NCBI GenBank assembly: GCA_025350745.1
Contig: JANXXG010000076.1
Span: 1-7,010 of the forward strand
From: Chloroflexota bacterium
Lineage (GTDB): Bacteria; Chloroflexota; Limnocylindria; P2-11E
Direction of reading: 5' to 3'
Length of the DNA stretch: 7,010 bases
Shown here: positions 6,319 to 7,010 of the stretch, one piece after another
Layout of the letters: every line of letters begins with the position of its first letter
Numbering within the stretch: position 1 is the first letter of the stretch
Made by a program: the position numbers and the translations under genes
The notes under the pieces: model-generated
Databases searched by the model: none
What the model saw: only the letters and a program-made list of their open reading frames with translations
What the model was told of the DNA's origin: nothing

Positions 6319-6903
6319 ATGGCGGAGGCTGATCCCTTCGAGATCGAAGCCCTCTCGTTCCTCGACGCGCTGTACCGGACGGGCCTCCGGATGACCCGTT
6401 CCGAGGCTGAGGCAGAGGACCTCGTGCAGGAGACCTACATCAAGGCCTTCCGCCACCGTGACCAGTTCACCCCGGGGACCAACCTCAAGGCGTGGCTGTT
6501 CCGGATCCTGACCAACACGTTCATCAACCTGTACCGCCGGAAGGCCGCGCGGCCGGAGACCACCGAGCTCGATGACGTCGATGAGTCGATCCTGTACCGC
6601 CACATGCGCGACGTGAGCCCTGGCTCCTCGTCGCCGGACCCCGAGGCCGAGCTCATCAACAGCACCCTGTCCAGCGAGGTGAAAGAGGCGCTCGAATCCC
6701 TGCCGGAGAAGTTCCGCACGACCGTCCTTCTCGACGTGGAGGGGTTCTCCTACAAGGAGATCGCCCAGATGCTCGGTATTCCGATCGGCACCGTCATGAG
6801 CCGCCTGCACCGGGGCCGGAAGTACCTCCAGAAACAGCTCTATGACGTCGCCCGCGACCGCGGGATCGTGGCCGCGCGCGCGATGCCTCGGCCGGCGGAC
6901 TAG
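6319..6903 (+). CDS. ECF sigma factor, SigR/SigH-like (thiol-oxidative stress group)
   Basis: A 194-residue sigma-70 family extracytoplasmic-function sigma factor that directs RNA polymerase to stress promoters. Region 2 is at about residues 12-76, with A-E-D-L-V-Q-E-T-Y and the strongly SigR-like stretch [19 protein letters not shown] (52-70). Region 4 is at about 123-175, with L128-[14 protein letters not shown] and the recognition helix [13 protein letters not shown]. These blocks match the actinobacterial SigR/SigH group, whose members are held by a zinc anti-sigma (RsrA) and released by disulfide stress. No anti-sigma gene follows within the remaining 107 bases. The promoter in front matches the sigma factor's own expected recognition pattern. 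Codons 167-185 lie in a perfect inverted repeat, which puts the downstream context in doubt; the sequence up to 6816 is unaffected. Confidence 0.93.
   Translation: MAEADPFEIEALSFLDALYRTGLRMTRSEAEAEDLVQETYIKAFRHRDQFTPGTNLKAWLFRILTNTFINLYRRKAARPETTELDDVDESILYRHMRDVSPGSSSPDPEAELINSTLSSEVKEALESLPEKFRTTVLLDVEGFSYKEIAQMLGIPIGTVMSRLHRGRKYLQKQLYDVARDRGIVAARAMPRPAD
6817..6873 (+). repeat. Left arm of a 57-bp perfect inverted repeat
   Basis: Every base of 6817-6873 pairs with 7010-6954 on the opposite strand. This arm covers codons 167-185 of the sigma factor (from R-K-Y-L-Q to G-I-V-A). The match stops inward at 6874, where the two sides differ (GCG versus TCG) and then diverge completely. The outer end cannot be seen because the window stops there. 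Confidence 0.95.
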
Positions 6904-6953
6904 CTCGTGCTGCCCACGTTCAAGCTAGACACTCCGATCCTGCAAAGAAGCGA
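6904..6953. other. Spacer of the inverted repeat downstream of the sigma gene
   Basis: These 50 bases lie between the sigma stop and the right arm and are less GC-rich than the flanks. A plus-strand frame from GTG 6907 runs into the right arm and stops after 26 residues, with no zinc-binding H-x3-C-x2-C motif, so it is not an RsrA-type anti-sigma gene. CTAGCT (6900-6905) and AGCTAG (6923-6928) form a short 6-bp inverted repeat without a following T run, too weak to call a terminator. Confidence 0.4.
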
Positions 6954-7010
6954 GGCCACGATCCCGCGGTCGCGGGCGACGTCATAGAGCTGTTTCTGGA
7001 GGTACTTCCG
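6954..7010 (-). repeat. Right arm of the 57-bp perfect inverted repeat (runs to the window edge)
   Basis: This is the exact reverse complement of 6817-6873, separated from it by an 80-bp spacer (6874-6953). The arm reaches the last base of the window, so the repeat may be longer. Identical arms with no mismatch mean a very recent duplication, active gene conversion, or an assembly or amplification fold-back. Confidence 0.95.

Larger units (their letters stand above)
6900..7010 (-). pseudogene. Inverted, partial second copy of the sigma factor 3' end with a different tail
   Basis: Read on the minus strand from the window edge, the frame continues the sigma protein (R-K-Y-L-Q to G-I-V-A, identical to residues 167-185). 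It then runs into a new 17-residue tail, [17 protein letters not shown], and a TAG at 6902-6900. This stop and the plus-strand stop at 6901-6903 share the palindrome CTAG. The tail has no match to the plus-strand tail ARAMPRPAD. Whether a complete second gene, a fragment, or only an artefact lies to the right cannot be decided from the window. Confidence 0.45.

Noticed and set aside
5576..6394. Plus-strand frame across nth and the intergenic gap
   Set aside because: It overlaps a clearly supported nth gene with intact catalytic and cluster residues, and extends into the sigma coding region in the wrong frame.
6151..6810. Minus-strand frame antisense to the sigma gene
   Set aside because: The sigma region 2 and 4 motifs on the plus strand are unmistakable, and the antisense product has no recognisable features.
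6851..6864. CCCGCG-AC-CGCGGG palindrome inside the sigma gene
   Set aside because: It is explained by GC-rich codons for A-R-D-R-G; its second copy at 6963-6976 is simply part of the larger inverted repeat.

Overview
The window is a very GC-rich bacterial segment carrying six recognisable coding regions and no RNA genes, CRISPR arrays or insertion sequences. A menaquinone-type prenyltransferase, a GNAT-first protein acyltransferase fused to an NDP-forming acyl-CoA synthetase, a SigR-like ECF sigma factor and weakly marked or leaderless-looking starts suggest a Chloroflexota lineage (Limnocylindria-like) or an actinobacterium. This placement is an inference, and I favour Chloroflexota only weakly.

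Left part (1-3659): a UbiA/MenA-type membrane prenyltransferase runs leftward and is cut off by the window start. Divergent to it, a small four-cysteine zinc-ribbon protein lies 25 bp upstream of a long GNAT / acyl-CoA synthetase fusion (899 aa), probably in one transcript. The fusion resembles Pat-type lysine acyltransferases but keeps the phosphohistidine motif of active ADP-forming synthetases.

Middle part (3673-6262): three genes are read leftward in tandem. They are an endonuclease III (nth), an unrecognised coiled-coil protein, and a phosphofructokinase with residues typical of the pyrophosphate-dependent type. The phosphofructokinase converges on the fusion gene with only 13 bp between stops. 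It has a candidate promoter of its own at the end of the coiled-coil gene.

Right part (6263-7010): a 56-bp gap separates nth from a divergent SigR/SigH-like ECF sigma factor. The gap holds a 13-bp perfect palindrome directly followed by GGAAT-N19-GTT, the published promoter pattern of SigR-type sigma factors, so the sigma gene is probably autoregulated. No anti-sigma gene follows it. Instead, the last 57 bases of the window are an exact inverted copy of the 3' part of the sigma gene, with an 80-bp spacer. The inverted copy reads, in the sigma frame on the minus strand, into a different C-terminal tail. This is either a real tail-to-tail inverted duplication (possibly an invertible end) or a fold-back assembly artefact at a contig end. 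It is the most unusual structure in the window, and the artefact explanation has to be excluded first.
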